Shown here one piece after another: positions 9,507 to 20,247 of a stretch of DNA of 64,000 bases. The stretch spans positions 145,306,605 through 145,370,604 of the forward strand of contig CM062808.1 in assembly GCA_031772625.1 (NCBI GenBank). Reading direction: 5' to 3'. The translations under genes and the position numbers were made by a program. Source of the stretch: Pinus tabuliformis (Eukaryota; Streptophyta; Pinopsida; Pinales; Pinaceae). Position 1 is the stretch's first letter, and every line of letters begins with the position of its first letter. The notes under the pieces were generated by a model. The model ran no database searches. It had not been told where the DNA came from and saw nothing but the letters and a program-made list of their open reading frames with translations.

Positions 9507-12500
9507 GTGGAAGAAATTCAATCCAAACCCTGTAGTTCGAGGAGATTAGCGAGTCAACCATCTTTGCCTCTGGAAGTGAAACCAATTTGGACAAAGCGGT
9601 CTCATTTAACTGAGTCTAGTTCATCTGGGTTGTTTGAAACATCTATTCCAAGATTTTCAGGGACTCAAGTTACTCCAATTATTCCTGTTACATCCACCTT
9701 TCAAGAGGAAGTTTCATAGTTTCCTAAGGACACTAGTACCGATCCTAGTGTAACAGTAACTACTTCTGAACCTGAAACAACTCCATCAAGAGTTGACTCA
9801 GAACCAATCCCAGTTCGAATCGAGGTTACATCTGAACCTCCCTTTGAGACTGAAGTTTAGTTACTAGAACTTCTAGACTTTGAATTTCAGTATCCAAAAG
9901 TTGTTACCCCTCCAGCATTTGTCACTGAAGAAATTACACCTTCTTCTACACCAGAAATCTTTTACGGACCTAATGGTCAACCTCTACCACCTAGCTTAAT
10001 TGCCATGGAGGAGATAGTAGAGGATCCTCCATCTACCACCCTGTTTCATTTTGGAATTGGGATTAACCTTTATCCTGCTACTCCTGAGTTTGCTTCTTTT
10101 AATCCTACTTCATCGCAAGTTCCCATCGAATCGTTAGGACAACTTTTGGATAAGTTAACCATGTTAGAGAAACCATCAACATCCCACTCCGTATCATTTG
10201 ATGTAGCTGCATTAGAATCTTCTGTTGCCACACCTTCGATGTTTTCTGCTACACCTGAGTCACACTTATACGGTGCATCATCCATTCCGGTTGGTTACCA
10301 ATCACTAGCTGGAACCCACTCAGGGGTTTCCTCTACGCCATGGTCAACTCCCATTTACTCGTCTGGAATCCCATCTGGTTTTTCTCACGTGGAAACTCAA
10401 CAATTTGATCCTACATATCAGTATCAATTTGGGCAATCCAGTTATCAAAGACCAATGTATCCTTTAAACATTGGAATGCCACCAAATGGAGAGAAATATG
10501 CATACTCAGTGTTTCCTCCTTTTTCCAGGGGACATCCATATGAGAGTTTTCCTCTGTATTCATGTCAAACTGGAGTTAGAGCTAGTGGTTGGCAACCAAT
10601 ACTGCTAGAGAAACCAAGGGTTGTATATCCAACACAACCAATCCAACCTGTATCCAATATTCCCACTACACCTGCTGTTACGACTGTGTTGCAGTCACAA
10701 GCACAATCTTTTTCATCTCAATCGGTGAAAATTGTTCCTTCTTCCTTGCAACCTCAGGTTTCAATGAAAAAGGCTCCAGTTTCTCAGGTTTCTATACAAC
10801 AACCGCTTGTTTCTCGGGCTCAACAACAACCTTAGGTTAGTGTACCTTCATCTGAAACGACCCAGGTATACACTGGTACTGTTAATCCATAACTTGGTCA
10901 ATCTGTCAATACTGGGTAGTAGCAAACGGTCCAACAACCGTGGCCGTCGCAATATCAACAAACCTCAATTCCAATAGTCCCAACCCCAGTATGGACTTGG
11001 TTCCCAAGCTAAAATTGGTTTTGGTCGATACCAAGCTTACCAAGGATCTGGGAAACAAGGCTTTGCAGGTTATGGACAACCACGTTTCAAAACTAGTTAT
11101 CAACAACCGCCCTATACTGGTTATTTCCAACAACCTTACCAAGGTTACCAGATACAGATGCCCTACACTGGTATGCAAAGACCTATGGCACAAGCAGTTC
11201 CATCCTATCCTAGGTATGCTCAACCTGACTTGAATCGATAGTTTCGATTCATAGCAACTCTTCAACTACCAGATTTGAATAGGCTCACAAATGATCCAAT
11301 TGCATATGCCCCTTGGTGGCCGGCAATTCCACATAAATTGCCATCTGACATTCCAAAGTTCAATGGAAATCCAGGAGAAACATTCCAAAGTTCAATGGAA
11401 ATCCAGGAGAGGACCCATCGAATCAGGTAATGAGTTTTCATTTATGGTGTTCATCCAACACTCTGAATGATGATTCAATTAAACTTTATATTTTCCAGAG
11501 AATGCTTATTGGTCCAGCTGCAAAATGGTATGTTGAATTACCTAGAGCTTCTTTTGATAACTTCACCATTCTAGCTACTACCTTTCTAACCCACTTTTAG
11601 CTACCTATCAGGTACGAAACTGGAACAGAACTACTTACCAACGTTAAACAGACTACCTCCACTCACATATCAGTTCATATTCATGAGTGGCAGTGTCATT
11701 GTTGAATGGTTAAGATGTTTGTTCCTTATCATCTTTTAGCTGAATGGTTTATAAAGTCCTTATTTCCATCTATCACTGAGGATGTGGCGAAAGGAGGAGT
11801 TGTCATAGAAGAGAAATTCATTGCTTGTGCCCAATATTTGGATCTGATTTATACACAATTAGGCACACTCTATGATAAAATTCCTGATGCACCCAAACCA
11901 GCTTTCACAGTTCCATCACCTCCAACATCGAGTAGGGACTCTCATGCCGGCGATGGTGTGATCGGTTCCTCGAGCACACAAACCGTGGGAGGACCATCTG
12001 GTCAAGATCTTGTTATTTCCAGTCAAAATGAAAATTCATTTGAAAACAATCTTGCCTCTGAGATTAATGCTGTGTCATTTGACAAAGGAAAAAATCCAAA
12101 GCAACCAGGAGGCAAGAAGAAAGGGAAGAATAATAAGAAGAAACAGGAGAATTCCACTCCTTAAAAATCATTTGAAACCCCCACTGCGGTTAGGAAACCT
12201 CATTATCCATGTTTGATATGCAATGACGAGAATTTTACAAGAGATGGTCCACATCGATCTGTGCTCTCAAAACTTTTAAAGGCTTCGAATACCTCAGCAG
12301 TGTTGACAGATCCGTTTCCGAAACTAGAAACACATTTGGTTGCCACTGATAATGCTTCCACATCCCAAGTTCTTATGTTGTCCATCACAAATACCAAAAA
12401 TGATGTTTTGGTATTGATAAGGAATAAATATTATGGGAATCCATCGTCATTGAATAACCAAGCTACTAATCAACCTATTACATTGACCACAACTTCACCA

Positions 12501-12600
12501 GAAGTTATTCCACCATTATTCCTGAATTAACCATAAAGCCACCATAAGGATTTGTACATAAATCAATATTTAATCCTTGTGCTTGAGCAACCCAAAATTA
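9507..12600 (+). pseudogene. gag: Unit A gag
   Basis: Gypsy Gag forms the particle shell. The open frame starts at a GTG (9507) preceded by an in-frame stop; both units have GTG there, so an ancestral ATG may be lost. First comes a Ser/Thr/Pro/Gln-rich, low-complexity arm (9507-11230) with shared stops at 9717-9719 and 9858-9860. Then the capsid core (retrotrans_gag type): FNGNPGE near 11360, AAKWYVELPRASF near 11520, and LAEWFIKSLFPSITEDV near 11730. A degenerate zinc knuckle at 12213-12260 (CLICNDENFTRDGPH) has lost the His and last Cys that unit B keeps. A 32-bp tandem duplication at 11348-11411 shifts the frame. The segment 10707-11413 is absent from unit B. Confidence 0.8.
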
Positions 12601-13730
12601 TAATATAGTGGAGGACTTGGCTCAATCACCTTCCACTATGTCGACACTCGAGGTATTACAAAATTGTCCCTCCCAAAGTAGGATTTGTTATCAGCGATAG
12701 GTGGGATCGATCCTACGAATTCCAATCTTGTGGTATTTAATCATACAGGATATACACCATAGTTACCTACACAACGCACTTTCCTTATACAGGTAAAAGC
12801 CCTCAATAAAAATGTTCATCGAACAATTATTGATGAGGGGACATCTACCTGTATAATGTCAATGAGTTGCTGGAAAACTCTTGGTTCACCACCCTTGTCA
12901 CGATCACCAACAACACTAAAATCTTTCAATGGAAGAACGTACACTCCATATGGGATTTTAAGTAGCTTGCAAGTTGAACTAGGCGGAAAAATAGTAGATA
13001 TTGAAGTCGAGGTCATTGATGGACTCCTTGATTACAATATTTTACTAGGGAGGCCTAGGGTATATGCTATGGATGTAGTTGTGTCCACATACTTTCAAAC
13101 CATTTCATTTCCCTTCAAAGGTGGAATCGCAGTGATCGACCAATTATCCTTCTTTGCTAATAGCTCGCAAGCTATGGGAAGCATTCCATTGATACATGGA
13201 AATTCACAATCACTTCAAAATGTTGGAGTGGGTCTCCTAAAAGATCATTCCTTGATGGGAACTTTCAAACTTCCATCTCCATATGGTTTCGTGGAAGTAG
13301 CGAGAGTGGAAACCTGCAACATGATCTCTTCTACTTCATCTGAGTTTAAGAAGAGTTCCAACTATTTAGAGAGTGATGATTATCGCGAGGCAATGTCGCT
13401 AAGCCCCATTGAATCTTTGTAGCAATCAATCTATTGGGCTTGTGCAACAAACCTAAATCTACACTCAACAGTTGTGTGGGTAGATAGGACTTTAGAATAT
13501 GGCACCTCTTCTGATCCTTGGTCATGTATACATTCTGCGGATGAAGGAATCATCCAATCAATGATGATAGGAGAGACACCATGGGAATATTATCATCATT
13601 GTTGCCACCTTCGAGATGACGATGAATATTATTCAAAAGAACTCAATCACCCTTCAATTATTGATTTTTATCAAATTCTGTACATACAATTGATTCTGAG
13701 CGAAATCTGTCTAACATTGAAGAAATAATC
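12601..13730 (+). pseudogene. pro: Unit A protease region
   Basis: Aspartic protease that would cut the polyprotein. The active-site motif is DEGTS starting at 12832 (DEGAS in unit B), then MSMSCWKTLGSP, a hydrophobic strand VDIEVEVIDG, and LLGRPRVYAM near 13050, matching the retropepsin ILLGRPW motif. The open stretch runs to 13422 (IESL), followed by a linker of no known fold to about 13730. DEG in place of the usual DTG or DSG is seen in all copies here, so it is probably ancestral to the family rather than a local mutation. Confidence 0.78.
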
Positions 13731-15080
13731 ACCATAACTATTTCGACCAAACCCAATGTTGTAGAAAATATTCATGTTGGCAAATCTTGTTCTCCATCAG
13801 AACTAGATAATTATTATGCTCTTTTTCGCGAATTTAGAGATGTATTTACATGGTCTTATGAAGAAATGACAGGCATAGACTCAAGCATTGTTGAACACGA
13901 AATTAAAATGTACCCTGATGTCAAACCAGTACAATAACAGCTTCGACCTATTCATCCAAAAAAGTCGCTGCCATTAAAGCATAGGTTGAAAAACGTTTCC
14001 ATGCTGGCTTCATTTTCCCTATACTTTTGACTAATTGGGTATCAAATTTGTTCCAGTGATGAAAAAACAAGGAAAAATTCGAGTGTGCATTGATTATAGG
14101 GATGTAAATCAAGCATGCCCGAAGGAAAACTATCCTACACCCTTTATCGACCAGATTATTGATGAATGTGTCGGATAAAAAATATTTTCATTCATGGATG
14201 GATTTTTTGGCTACAATCAAATCAATATCCTCCCACAGGACCAATCAAAAGCTACATTTATATTTCCGTGGGGCACATTTTCATACTGTAAATTACCTTT
14301 CGGTTTGAAGAATGCAGAGGCTACATTTCAGAGGGAAATGAATTATGCCTTCCATGACATCAAACACATAGCTCAACCATATCTTGACGATTTGCCTGCT
14401 CATTCGCGAAAACGGATTGATCACCCGCAACATTTGGAAGCCATATTTTTTCATTGTCGACACTACAAAATAAGACTCAATCCACCTAAATGTGTGTTTT
14501 GTGTTGGTTCTGGTCAATTGCTTGGCTTTGTAGTTTCTAAAGATGGAATTTGAATCAATCCAATAAATGTTCAAGCAATTCTTGACATGCCTCCTCCTTC
14601 AAATTTGTTATAGATCCAGAGACTTCAAGGGAAGGAAAACTTTCTGAGGAGCTTCATTCCAAACTATGGTGAGCTAGCTAAAGGTTATACACATCTTTGA
14701 AGAAAGGGGTACTCTTCCATTGGAATTAGGTTGCACAAGATTCATTTGATGCTCTCAAAGATTCCCTAATAAAAGCATCATTAATGTACGCCCCTAACTA
14801 TCAAAGAGACTTCTCCCTGTATCTCGCCGCTGCAGATATGACCATCAGTATGGTTTTAGTGCAAGAAGATAACAGAAATGAACATACTGTATATTATTTA
14901 AGTCAAAATCTTAATGATACAAAAAGTAAATATTCATACGTTGAAAAGTTAGCTTTAGCAGCCGTTCAAGCTATACAGAGATTTCGACATTATATTCTCC
15001 TTCGCAAAACTACCATTATATCGGATTGCCTCCCTATGACATACATTCTGTCATGTCAATTGCTGGGGGAAAATATTCTA
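13731..15080 (+). pseudogene. pol: Unit A reverse transcriptase and RNase H
   Basis: RT begins with FREFRDVFTWSYEEM near 13830. The fingers region is broken by stops and a frameshift (13935-14050). The palm is well kept: FSFMDGFFGYNQI near 14190, FPWGTFSYCKLPFGLKNA near 14270, and the YLDD active site at 14380-14391 followed by LPAHS. A connection domain (RLQGKENFLRSFIP) follows a stop near 14611 that unit B also has. The gypsy RNase H at 14784-15060 shows the Asp in LAAADMT, the Glu in YVEKLALA and the Asp in TIISDCLP. Only pieces could be translated. Confidence 0.85.
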
Positions 15081-15081
15081 A

Positions 15082-16489
15082 ATGGATAGTTATGTTGCAG
15101 AAGTTTTATTTGAAATTCATCAAATCCAAATCAAAGAAATTGTCTTTGCAGATCTACTTTGCGACCTTCCCTCTTCCTCCAATGATTTAACATCAGAAGC
15201 ATCAATCTTGGATGAGTCTCTATTTTTAATTTTGTCAAGTGATTCATGGTATGGAGATATAATGATCTATCTCCAGACCCAAGATTTTAGGCCTAACACC
15301 TCTCGCTCTGAACAACGACGTATTCGATACCAAGCCAAAGATTATCTGATTGTTGGTGATACACTTTATCGTCGTGGTGTCGATACGATTTTACGAAGGT
15401 GCCTTACGCATGAGGAGGTCGAAAAAGCTTTGAATGAATGTCATTCAGGTGCTTGGTGGGGCATTTATCTGGTTACATCACAGCACAAAAATTCCTATGA
15501 GCTGGTTACTTCTGGCCATCTATATTTAAAGTTTGCATACTTGCTATCAGAAAGTACCATGCGTGTTAGATTTTTTATCGTAAAACCAGATTACCACCTG
15601 CACCACTGCATCCTGTCATTGTTGTTGGCCCATTCACAAAATGGGGAATTTATTTCATGACTTGTAAACCCACCTCAGCTGGGGCGCATGGGTATATTAT
15701 AGTCGTTGTCGACTACTTTACCAAATGGGTCGAGGCAATACCTACATTGAACAACAATGGCGAAATGGCTACACTTTTTTTTTCCAATCATGTAGTTTCT
15801 AGATTCGGTGTGCCACAAGCTATAGTCACAGATCATGGGTCACATCTTGCAATCACATGATGATCGAGTTAACTACCAAGTTAGGACTGTCTCATGATAG
15901 TTCTACTCCATATTATCCACAAGCTAACAGACAAGTTGAGGCAATCAACAAACTCCTTAAGCGCATGATAAAAAGAATGATTAGAGTCCATAAACGGAAT
16001 TGGAATTTAATCATGTACTTAGCTTTGTGGGCATACTGGACCTCAGTGAGAAATGCGACCGGATTTACACCTTTTCAATTAGTGTATGGTTTGGAAGCAG
16101 TCTTACCAATTCAATGTGAAATCTCATAACTCAAGCTCGCAATTGACCTGCTACCCAACACTTCTGGAGAAGAAGCTTGTTTCTTGGAATTAATCCATCT
16201 GGATGAAACCCTTCATGATGCCGCATTGGCTAACGAAGCACATAAGAAATGCATCAAGGCACAATATGACAAAAATGTTAAGCCTCGTGTCTTCTCAGAA
16301 GGTGACCTAGTCTTGCTTTACGATCAAGATTTTGACAAATTAGGAGCAAGGAAATTTGAACCATTATGGATGGGCCCTTATGTTGTTAAATGTGTGTTGA
16401 CAAAAGGAGCCTACGAGTTAGTCGATTGTGATGGGATTCCATTGTCACAACCCCGAAACATGTTGTATCTCAAACGTTACTATGCTTGA
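15082..16489 (+). pseudogene. pol: Unit A integrase
   Basis: Integrase inserts the cDNA. The HHCC zinc-finger region is at about 15400-15560 (LRRCLTHEE, ECHSGAWWG, with local frame damage). The core follows from about 15640: the first catalytic Asp has become Tyr (WGIYFMTC, where unit B has WGIDFMTC), the second is in VTDHGS near 15835, and the Glu is in NRQVEAIN near 15930. The C-terminal GPY/F-type module (WMGPYVVKCVLTKGAYEL, near 16370) is present and is missing from unit B. The frame closes at 16489 with LKRYYA. Stops near 15657, 15858 and 16129 split the frame. Confidence 0.85.
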
Positions 16490-16597
16490 TTAAGTGTAGT
16501 AAAACTCACTGTACATATGCTTTCATTACATTTTTGTCTGTTAGTTTTTCTTTAGAGTTTCAACTTGGTTAGGTAATCCACTTCACATTTGTTACAG

Positions 16598-17023
16598 ATG
16601 TCAAACTTTTCAGAACTATTTTTTGGGTATGCCGATGGAGCTAGTCGTAGTACGCAGAACTTATCTTCTGCAGCCTGGGCCATCTTTGCTCCAAGCGGCA
16701 AGTTAGTGAGTTTCAGAGAGATATGTATTACTCGATCGACAAACAACATCGCTGAGTATAGCACGTTGATTGAACTCCTCTCTAATTCCATTTCACATGG
16801 CATACGCCGAATCATTGTCAGGACAGATTCACAACTTGTCATTCTACAACTTATTAGCGTTTATTCCGTCCAAAACCTAGCTATTCATCACATGTTCCTA
16901 AGAGTTAGAATTTTGGAAAGACATTTTGATTTCATTCAATATCAACATATTTCCAGAACTTTAAACACATTGCCTGACTCTCTAGCAAACTATGTGTTAA
17001 ATAGACATTTGCAACATATGTAA
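16598..17023 (+). CDS. Second, archaeal/cellular-type RNase H (aRH) of unit A
   Basis: An open frame of 141 codons downstream of integrase. I take the ATG at 16598 because the protein begins there in both units and it follows an acceptor-like ACAG. All four RNase HI catalytic acids are visible: Asp in GYADGAS, Glu in NNIAEYS, Asp in VRTDSQL and Asp in NTLPDSLAN. The fold resembles cellular RNase HI rather than the gypsy RNase H next to RT, and such extra domains are known from the Tat lineage. It would help remove the RNA strand during cDNA synthesis. It is separated from integrase by 108 T-rich bases. In unit B the Glu and the last Asp are mutated and a stop is present. Expression is unproven. 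Confidence 0.75.
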   Translation: MSNFSELFFGYADGASRSTQNLSSAAWAIFAPSGKLVSFREICITRSTNNIAEYSTLIELLSNSISHGIRRIIVRTDSQLVILQLISVYSVQNLAIHHMFLRVRILERHFDFIQYQHISRTLNTLPDSLANYVLNRHLQHM

Positions 17024-17280
17024 AGAAAGCATTTCACATCATCATTTGCATAGGATTTCATCACTTAACCACAGTAAAACTCTGAAAGTCAAATATATAT
17101 CTATTTATAAGTTTTCACAAATATTTTGTGTCCAAGACAAAATCTGGCATCTGACCCCAGAAACTCAAAAATGAATGCAGTAAACATCTTAGACTAGTTA
17201 TGCTGATTATAGTAGATCACTGCCTATGCTATCATGCGCAGGAGCCTTGTCCAACAACTCGGTACACCAATGGTATGGCA
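17024..17280. other. Spacer between aRH and the antisense ORF, unit A
   Basis: About 260 AT-rich bases with no ORF or recognisable signal. It lies between the two convergent genes (second RNase H on +, antisense ORF on -), so transcript ends of both would be expected here, but I see no clear AATAAA. Confidence 0.4.
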
Positions 17281-18492
17281 CTATAGCCTCATGGGTAACT
17301 CATCAATGCAAACATCCTGAATACCGAGAGTTAAGCTCTCTACATGATCTTGCAGCTGAGCCAAGGTCTCTCCTATGTCCAAATCTCTAAGGACTTCCCT
17401 CTCGACAGCTCCCTCCATTGGAACATCTGCTTCCCGTGGGCGTGCCACAAGTCGAACTGGTCCAATATCTGCATACACATATGAGTTTATTTAGTCTTGG
17501 TAACAATCAAAAACAAAAAAAATGAAAAACTCAAAAAAGAAAAGTGTGTTCAAAACAATTTACCGATAGGGCTCCAATGCTCCCCGACTGGTAATGCTAA
17601 ATCTGGATCGCCTCGGAAATCCATCCCTACATATGGATATTCTGCAAAAGCCATCTCCTGATGGTCAAACCACTCAAAGAAGGCAAATGAAAATGAAATC
17701 TGTGATAGACCAGCATGTCTAGCCATAAGGTCTACACATCACTGCATCTGTGGTTCTCTCGGTCCAGGCACTCCCAGAGAAATGTTTTGTGGTTGCATGA
17801 GTGGGATTCTTCCAAATCAAAGGAAATCAGAATCGACCGATAACCAAAAGTTTTGTTCCTTCCAGCCTTCACTTTGGACATTTGATCTTTCATAAGTGGA
17901 AGAATCGCCTCACACCAATTGAATACCCTCGGTTCAAGGCATTCTAAGGTATACTGCATGTAAGATCTGTTTGCTAAATGTAAGGCCGCACTGCAAGCCA
18001 ATCTAGCAAGGGTAAAAAGAATAGTCCTCAAAGGTCAATCAATAACATCTCGAATATGAATTTTTCCATCTCTGCTGGGTTGTGAACCTTCCCGATAGAA
18101 CTGACAGATATAATCTTTCACCGATTCGCCTCCTCAGGCAAGTCCTAATAATGAAAAGGGGCACCTCGCCTCGATAAACCTGTCAGAAAATAAATATCCT
18201 CAATGGTGATAGGAATAGCTTTACCCCTGATTTGAAACACCTAGTCAATAGGATCCCAAGCATGAACAAGATACTGCAGCAAATCCATCTGTTGTCTCAT
18301 GCTAGACAAGCAGAAAAACTTTAGCAAACCACAGTTCCTTAATGCATTTACTATGCATTGGTCATTTAATGCAATCATGTATTGCTCTTCATGTTCTATT
18401 TCTCTCCATGTAACAACCATTTTGATCCAACGAATACCTAAAACAAAATCATTAGGAAAGTTAGGATCCAATTTGGGCAAAAAATAGTTCAA
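17281..18492 (-). pseudogene. Antisense extra ORF of unit A, intron-containing, plant-mobile-domain-like
   Basis: On the strand opposite to gag-pol there is a protein-like reading of about 370 codons. Domain-like blocks in order: WIKMVVTW; LLQYLVHAWDP; an internal stop; VFQIRGKAIPITIEDIYF.TGLS; ANRSYMQY; CLEPRVFNWCEA; PDLALPVGEHWSPI. A 95-bp GT-AG intron (17469-17563, T-rich before the acceptor TATGCAG) then joins in frame to DIGPVRLVARPREADVP and ends at 17281 with ELPMRL. The WDP...ITIEDIYFMTGLS pattern resembles the start of the plant mobile domain (PF10536); this is my inference. Unit B carries the same reading, and at least two stops are shared. Antisense extra ORFs between pol and the 3' LTR have been described in Tat-lineage elements; their function is unknown. 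Confidence 0.55.
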
Positions 18493-20247
18493 AATTTGAT
18501 GAAAAACAATTGTTTAAACTTTGTCTTCTATGCCCATCACACTTAGCCCTTGAGGATAGTGCTATGCATAGCAGGCTTCCTATTAGCAAACCAGCATGCA
18601 TTTCACTTTTCGATAGGGACTAGGTGCGATGGTTGAAAAGAGAAATTTTTTAACCTCAGAGGCCTAGAAAACTGAGAAAATTTGCCTAAAACTGAAAAAT
18701 AATGGTATAGAATTGAAGAGCGTAAGGATAGCTCCTACCTAGTCCTGACGACATGGAAAATGATCCATAGAATCTCTCACAATCTACTGGTGAAATTTGG
18801 GGGAAAAAACTGCTTCAGAGCTCCAAAATCCAAAGTTAGAAATGAAAAGGCGAAAATGAATTGTTAAAACTAGTTTTTATGTCTACTTTTTCATGTATAT
18901 CAAGTAAATGTTGATTTTATTCCTTTTTGATCAATAAATATGTATGCTTAATCATTTTTGATGGAGTTTTGAGCAGGATAAATAACTGAAAATAGAATTT
19001 GATGTGCTAATAGTGAGTTGTCCATCTTTGACCACCAAGCAAACTTTTCGTTTTCTTTTCGAACTTTGATTTAAAAATGAAAATGAACCTATAGAGTCCT
19101 CTTGAAGCTCTTTTTAGACTCTTTAAATAGGAAAAGATAGTCGAGCGCTTGTCTCTTTCAGCTCATTAAAGTATTGGAAATGACATCTCTCTTGTATTAT
19201 TTTATCCTTTTTCGGACTTGAGGGATTATTTTGTGAAAAAGAACTTATGGATTTTTCATTTCGTCTCTTTTCAAACTCTCTAAACATGAAAAGGACCGAG
19301 TTATCCTTGTGATTAAACTTGTTAAAATAATAGTGAAAAACTTGTCCATTTATACAAGAACAAGAGTTTCACCATCGCTAGACTTGTTGAAACATCAAAT
19401 AGTGATGGGTTTGCCCGAGGGGTGAATTATAGAACAAGAATATGTTATCCTTGTCAAGCTTGATAAAAAATAAAGAGGTATTGGTCAGCAATGACTGGGG
19501 AAAATGGGAAAAATCTTGAAAACTTATGGTAGCGAGTTGCTCTTGAACATGACACTTTCACTTCATCTCCATGATTGAGTTGGGTTGGGTTATTCTGTTT
19601 GCTAGTCATCATACAATTGGTCTATCACATCATCCATATTTTTGGGTTAACGCTACCAATTCATCTCAGTGTCACCGATATGTTAAAGATAAGTCATCCA
19701 ATTAAAGTCTCATCCGTTGCAATACTATAAACCTTCTTTTTCATAACCACCATTCCTGAGCCTTATGTCGTCAGTTCGTTTTCATCTCCAAAAAACATTT
19801 GCCTTGTTTCGTGTCCTAGATGTGGGATACATCAAGGCCCTCCTACGACAAGTCACTTATTGTCAACGACAACTCATTATCCAAGAAGTCAACTTAGAAA
19901 CACCCTTTCAGTGCTTTGAATCTTGCATACATCAATGACAAGTTTTCTCACTTCCGGCGACAGGATGACATCAATGGCCTTCAACCGAAAGATTTTGCTT
20001 AGTGTTCAACATCAAATCATCTATTCACACCACGTAAAATGTACTGTGGTACCTTGAGGATAATCTTCATTATCAGTCATCCCTCTTGCGTCTGTTAACA
20101 TCTTACATCATTGGCAGATAATCAAACGATGTCTCTCCATGTTTGAGCCCAGAACATCTTTTCACATGGATTGACTTGTACCTTGCATGGAGATTGAATG
20201 AGTGTTAAGACCCCGGATCTAGTTTCATCCATCCGAGCTGCGATATA
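18493..20247 (+). other. Unit A 3' untranslated region, left of Copia-2
   Basis: No coding potential seen. It holds the perfect 14-bp palindrome TGCTATGCATAGCA at 18560-18573. Stem motifs lie at 19090-19340, including AGAGTC...GACTCT near 19098-19123 and GAGCGCTTGTC...AGCTCATTAAA. A block conserved in other families (GTGTTCAACATCAAATCATC) starts at 20002. It ends at the Copia-2 insertion site. The remaining 290 bp of this region follow Copia-2 at 28963-29250. Confidence 0.65.
20243..20247 (+). other. Left target-site duplication of Copia-2 (ATATA)
   Basis: ATATA precedes the left LTR and is repeated at 28958-28962 after the right LTR. Unit B has the uninterrupted sequence CGATATATTCAGGAG at about 42018-42032, with a single ATATA at the same place, which confirms the insertion point. 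Confidence 0.95.
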
